Of a stretch of 64,000 bases of DNA, positions 49,397-64,000 are shown one piece after another. This DNA is from Crotophaga sulcirostris (lineage: Eukaryota; Chordata; Aves; Cuculiformes; Crotophagidae): positions 941,053 through 1,005,052 of the forward strand of contig VYZB01000122.1 in assembly GCA_013397455.1 (NCBI GenBank). The letters are read 5' to 3'. Position 1 is the stretch's first letter, and every line of letters begins with the position of its first letter. A model generated the notes under the pieces. The model did not search any database. It saw nothing but the letters and a program-made list of their open reading frames with translations, and had not been told where the DNA came from. The translations under genes and the position numbers were made by a program.

Positions 49397-49925
49397 ATCA
49401 TAGAATGGTCTTGATTGGAAGGGACCATGAAGGTCATCTAGTCCAACCCCCTGCACTGAGCTTCAACTTGATCAGGTTGCTCAAAGCCCCATCCAACCTG
49501 ACCTTGAGTGTTTCCAGGGATGAGGCATTTACCACCTATCTGGGCAACCTGTTCCACTGTTTCACCACTCTCAGCAAAAAAAAAATTTCTTCCTAATATC
49601 TACTCTAAAGTTCACTTTTAATTTAAAACCATTATCCATTATCCCTTGTCCTCTTGCTACAGGCCCTGCTAAAATGTTTTTCCCTACCTTTCTTATAAAC
49701 CCCCTTTAAGTATTGAAAGGCCACAATAAGGTCTTCCCGAAGTCTTCTCTTCTCCAAGCTGAACAACCCCAACTCTTTCAGCCTCTCTTCATAGACGGGA
49801 GGTGTTCCAGGCCTTTGATCTTTTTTGTGGCCTCCTCTGGACCCGCTCCAACAGGTCCATGTCTTTCCTCTGCTGAGGGCTCCAGAGCTGGATGCAGTAC
49901 TGGGCGCAGTATTCCATGTCAACCC
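49397..49925 (-). mobile_element. CR1 LINE 3' fragment, minus strand
   Basis: This starts with TCATAGAATGGTCTTGATTG (reversed CR1 tail) and passes through 'CATCTAGTCCAACCCCCTGC', an A-run at 49577 and the 'CTCCAGAGCTGGATGCAGTA' segment. The ORF2 remnant on the minus strand includes '[20 protein letters not shown]'. It is 5'-truncated. Confidence 0.94.
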
Positions 49926-52900
49926 ATGCAAGTTCTTTTTATTCAATGAAATTGTTTATTTAGTTTAATTCTGAGCTCTTTCCCTATCTTTGTCCGTACT
50001 AACGATGTTATCACAAGCTGTGTATTCCTTACCTATTTGTTTTCCAACAGGTAATTTTTTAGACTGCAATTTCATTATGAAACCCATTTTAATTTGTTCA
50101 AAAGATGAGCTATTCATACCCAAAATTAGGAGAATAAGATCATAATGATAGTTCTTAAAACTAACATTTTTATTACTAATCGCTTTTCTCTTTCATAAGG
50201 AACAATATAAATCTGTGGGGAATTTCCTTAATCTGTGGTATTTCTGCAGGGTAACCAGAAAAGGAATGAATTGCCTAATTATTTTACTAGTTCTCTTCTT
50301 TGTAATAAAATATTTAACAAAGGAGGAAAGATTCAAAAGCATAGTTTGGGTTATCAAAGTTAACTGCTGCTGCCACAGAGTCATCTGTTAGAGAGTATGT
50401 GCAGATTTGGAGGGTTTGCAGTCCTTAAGTTTGACTTTTCTAACCCGTGATGTTCAAAAGCCTGTTTTTTTTCTTAATAGTAGTAGAAATAAGTGAATTA
50501 TTTGAAAAATCAATGTACTGCCCAATAGAATACTATTTTTTTTTTTACAGATGTGGGTGTATTTGTGCTGAATTTCCTTACGGTTTTGTTGCAATCCTCT
50601 ATTTGGCTATCCATACACATTCAATAAATGTAGCAAACTGAGTTTTACAAATATGCAGAAAATCAAGCTTCTGTGCTGTTAGTTGTAAGAAAAAACAAAA
50701 TGCTGTAAGTCTTAATTGCATGCAGTAGGTTGCTCTTAAAAAACCAAGCAAAACCTATCTTGCTTTGTTAGATAATTTTTTAATCTCTTACTAACTTACT
50801 AATGACTAGCTCTTTAATAGCTACTCATGGCAGTATTCAGATCTAGTATCCTAATTAATTCAGAAATTCAAGGATAATTTCAAATTATTGTGTCTGTTCT
50901 TGGATATGATGCACTGACAGTATATGTATGGGTTGTGAAATCAGTCTCTTGTAGAAGGCAAGGAAAATCAAAAGAGAAAATTGCTCACTGGAATAATTTC
51001 TCCAATGGAAACAGGAGAAAATGAAGGGATTAGATGTTTCTAATCTCTTACACCATTCTGGACAAGTGTAAAGCTAAAGATTTATAACACTGGCTCTCTA
51101 TCTGTACACAATGCCTAGGAAGATGTGTATCTCCATAACTTTTGAAGGGAGAACTAGTTTAGAGATGTATAAATAGGGAACTGGTGAACCCCACAAATAA
51201 AATGCTGGAGAAGACTTTAGGTATCTAAACATGTAGGTAAACTGCACAAAACGTGTTGTATGGTATTGGTCTCCACATATGTTTGTTTGTGTGTCTACTG
51301 ACACCTCTGTAGCTATTGCTGGCATCTTGGCATAACGCTCATCAGACCACAGATCAGATCTGAGAAGAAGCGGAGGACTAGAAGCTGAGTATATTGTCAG
51401 AGTCAAACCAGGTTTTCTTAGTGCTGCAATGTCTAGACCATTTTTAGAAGTTTCACTTTTTGAAGCCACATCGTTGTTTCATTTTCTTAGGTTTCCAACT
51501 GTATTTAAACCATAGAAATATTTACATCATAGTAAGGCATTTTTGAGCCGCAACAGGACTGTCTTGCGCTTCTCAGAACACAATTACCCTACAGGCATGT
51601 ATTGGAAAATCAAGGTAAAGGACATCAGTCCACAGTTCTGTCTGACAGATTAGATTTGCTCAACGTGCTAAGCTGGGCTCCAAAAACTGCTACTGTTGAT
51701 GGAATTACCCTTTTCCACTTAGACGTAGTAAATCTTTGTACCTGGATGACTGAGAAGTCAATGAGAATTACAAGGTCGGGCCAGTGTAACACTGAAGAAT
51801 CAGGGTCTGTTACTAAACTCCAGCTCTGTTTCTCTCACTCTCCTTGGAGAAGACTCACCATCTCTGAGGTTTTGTTTTGCTCCCACGTTGAGCTTTACAC
51901 TTAATAAGCCCTAAAGCAAGTCAAAGCTAGTGAATTAGAAAGTCAATTTATCTCCTTAAATTGCTGCTGTGGAATGAGGAGAAGCAAAGGTATGAGATTA
52001 GAAAGCTCTTAGTAGTTCTAATCCTGTCCTAACACTCCAAGGCTTTTACTTACACTTTATTACTTTGGAGACTGAAGTAGTTTTGCATGGGAGGAAGTAG
52101 AATACTACAGCAATCATGGTAGGTGATAAACCATTGGGAATGTTAGCAAAAAATAGTGAGGAGGAGAGGAAAGGAGTGAGCTTAAAGACTAAACCTAAAT
52201 ACGAAACAGAGAGAAGAAGAAATGGTATTAAAAAGGACCAGGCAATTGGTAACAGAAAAAATGAGGGTAATTTGAATAACTTTGGTGATTGCGCTGTAGA
52301 AGAAATAACACAATTTCCTTAGGAGCAGAAGTCCAGGCAATTGGACAGTGTGCTTTCGGAGAGCAAGGCTTGCTTGTAATTCATAGAGGACCAGGGCAGT
52401 GTGCCTGGAGAGCTGAAACATGCAACTGACTGTAATTGTGACCTCATTTGTGTTGGGGTCTTAAAAATAGAAAATAAAATAGAAAAATAGAAATATGATA
52501 AAAAAAAAAGCTGTTAAAGGCATGAATTGGACTTCTTTGAAGTAGTCTTACATGAAAAAAAAGGAATAGTTTATTTTTAACCACCAAAATCAGACAAACT
52601 GGGTTTTTTACCCTGTAAATAATCCATATGCATAGTAGCCAAGATGCCATGCTAATCTCTTGTAAAGAAGCATGGAATTGCTAAAACCCTCAGATCAGGG
52701 AAAGGAAAGAGCTAGGGAAATACAGGTTCAGGCTAATAACATACTAGCAGTTACATCAAGTCAAATGTGTCTTTATGCGTGTCTTAATGCTTTATGTATC
52801 TTAAACATGATGATAATCAAGAGTTTGATAGCTGCTGATCTCTAGTCCATAATACAGATAAAAGCATGAAGACTTGGAAAAATTTCCAGAACTCATCAGT

Positions 52901-52979
52901 TCTAGGATCATGTCAAAACTAGGTTAAAAGAGACCTTTTGAAGTCTACTTTAAGCAAGCTTAAGTGTCAGTGTTAGATC
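49926..52979. other. AT-rich intron-like stretch, no gene seen
   Basis: No exon, RNA gene or mobile element is recognised. ORFs are short and low in complexity. Confidence 0.5.
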
Positions 52980-53440
52980 AGGTGTGAGTCTGATTTTCAA
53001 AATCTCCAGAAATGGAGATTCTACAGCTTGCCTGAGCAACCTGTTCCAGTGTTTAACCACCCTTACTCTGTTGTTTGGTTTGGGGGCTTGGGGTTGGTTT
53101 GTTTTGTCGGTTTTCTTTTCATATCTAGTCAGAATTTACCTCATTGCAACTTGTGACTGTTACCTTTGTGCATTTACTGTATACCTCTGACAAGAGCCTG
53201 GTGATGTCTTCACTGTAATTGCCCATTAGGAAGTAAAAATCTGCAGTTAGGTCCTCCCTAGACCTCTTCTTCATGCAAAACAAGCCACATTCCTTCTGCT
53301 GCTTCTTGTACAATGTGTGCTTTGACCTTCTAACCATCATCATGACCTTCTGATTGTCTTACTTCAAAATCTTGTCATGGCCCTTGTCCTCTTCACCCAA
53401 ACCCAGGCACTGTGCTCAAGAGGCAGCTTAAGGAGTACCA
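52980..53440 (-). mobile_element. Old, diverged CR1 LINE fragment, minus strand
   Basis: The segment 'CTTGCCTGAGCAACCTGTTCCAGTGT' (about 53029, only part quoted as a motif) and the later 'GGTCCTCCCTAGACCTCTTC' follow the order of a reversed CR1 3' end. They are interrupted by a T/G-rich insertion (about 53070-53120) and are heavily mutated. Minus-strand translation keeps 'KECGLFCMKKRSREDLTADF', an echo of the CR1 '[16 protein letters not shown]' segment. This is the oldest-looking CR1 tail in the window. Confidence 0.65.
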
Positions 53441-63149
<9,709 letters not shown>

Positions 63150-63745
63150 CTACATCCCAAGTACCATATCCAGTTTTGAGCTCCCTAGTATGAGAAAGAC
63201 ATTAGCATGCTGGAGCAAGTTCAGTGTAGAGTTGCCAAGAAGGTTGGAGGGTAGAGGGCAAATGGTGTATGAGAAGAGGCTGAGGGAACAAGGGGTTTTA
63301 CCCATAAAAGAGAATGGTCAGGAGGGGTCTTTCATCTGTCTACAACCAGGCAATGAGAAGATGTAGAGAAGGCAGATAGAGACTCCTGTCAGAGGTGCAT
63401 TGTGGTAGGATGAGAGGGGACAAACACAAGTTGCAATATGGAAAATTCTGACCAGATGTAAGGAAAACATTTTTCGCCATGAGTTTGGTTAAACACTGAA
63501 ACAGTTTGAACTTTGAGGTTGTAGAGTTTCCATCCTTGGAGATGTTCAAAAGCTGCCTGGACATTATCCTGGACAACTGGTGGTAGCTGGTCCTGCTTGA
63601 GCAGGGGGATTTGACCAGATGATCTCCAGAGGTTCCTGCTGACTTCAACCATCCTAACCAACCTGATCCAGTTTAACCTGCTTTGAGTTGGGGTTGGACC
63701 AGGTGACCTCCAACGGTCCCTTCCCACCTCAGTTTTTCTATACTT
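63150..63745 (+). mobile_element. Diverged CR1 LINE 3' fragment with doubled tail, plus strand
   Basis: CR1 3' end landmarks, much mutated: 'CATCCTTGGAGATGTTCAAA' (about 63531), 'GGTCCTGCTTGAGCAGGGGG' (about 63589) and 'GACCAGATGATCTCCAGAGG' (about 63613). A second tail follows at about 63679-63730 (CCTGCTTTGAGTTGGGGTTG, GACCAGGTGACCTCCAACGG). The minus-strand frames in this interval are shadows of the element. Confidence 0.88.
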
Positions 63746-64000
63746 TTTATTATTATTTCCACATAAATACTAGGAAAATAGTTGTATTGGAATTCTGTGT
63801 ATTTTGTTACTTTAAGTTCTTCAAGTATTTCAGAAAAAAACTCTATTTAATCTAAACGAATGAATGTGTGGTTTGCTTTTGCCTGCAAATGAACGTATTA
63901 AGAAAAATAGAATTGAAAAATATATGGTTACTGTGGGTTTAGAGCAAAATATGAGCCAAAAGAAAAGATATAGTTCTTTATATTATGAGAACAGAACAGT

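Overview
The window looks like vertebrate nuclear DNA, most probably from a bird. It is AT-rich, gene-poor, intron-like sequence sprinkled with CR1-type LINE fragments. Several of these end in the usual CR1 tail (GGTTGGACTTGATGATCTC followed by a short octamer-like repeat). There is also one LTR fragment of an avian ERVL-like type. No bacterial features, operons, tRNA or rRNA genes were seen. The species cannot be told from the sequence.

Only one protein-coding exon is secure: 59426-59538 on the + strand. It encodes a coiled-coil segment that I recognise as an early exon of CTNND2 (delta-catenin, an armadillo-family adherens-junction protein). It has a clean splice acceptor and donor, starts in phase 0 and ends in phase 2. 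The sequence to its left would then be a very large upstream intron, and the sequence to its right the next intron. A CpG-rich block at about 28890-29445, followed by a strong splice donor at 29477, looks like an alternative first exon and promoter about 30 kb upstream. Joined to the CTNND2 exon, that leader has an in-frame stop (29453) and no in-frame ATG until Met 59525. This predicts an N-terminally shortened delta-catenin. The CpG block also holds a 120-codon ORF whose ATG lies inside an RFX X-box-like palindrome.

Layout: 1-4.1 kb, unannotated; 4.1-4.8 kb, CR1 (+); 8.7-9.1 kb, CR1 (-); 14.86 kb, an exon-like 57-bp block on the minus strand; 18.5 kb, a CTCF-like motif; 18.9-19.3 kb, younger CR1 (+); 27.85-28.7 kb, two head-to-head CR1 copies; 28.9-29.5 kb, CpG island; 32.06 and 33.70 kb, two hairpin palindromes flanking an LTR fragment at 32.5-33.1 kb; 42.7-43.5 kb, CR1 (+); 45.6-49.9 kb, a nested LINE cluster; 53 kb, an old CR1 (-); 59.4 kb, the CTNND2 exon; 63.2-63.7 kb, CR1 (+) with a doubled tail.

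The LINE cluster is the richest repeat region. A plus-strand CR1 5' half keeps traces of an SGNH/GDSL esterase ORF1, an AP-endonuclease and the start of a reverse transcriptase. It is cut off by a young minus-strand CR1, which is followed by an ancient minus-strand CR1 ORF2. I found no convincing undescribed multi-gene system. The best leads are the alternative CTNND2 promoter, the minus-strand exon-like block and the two palindromes.
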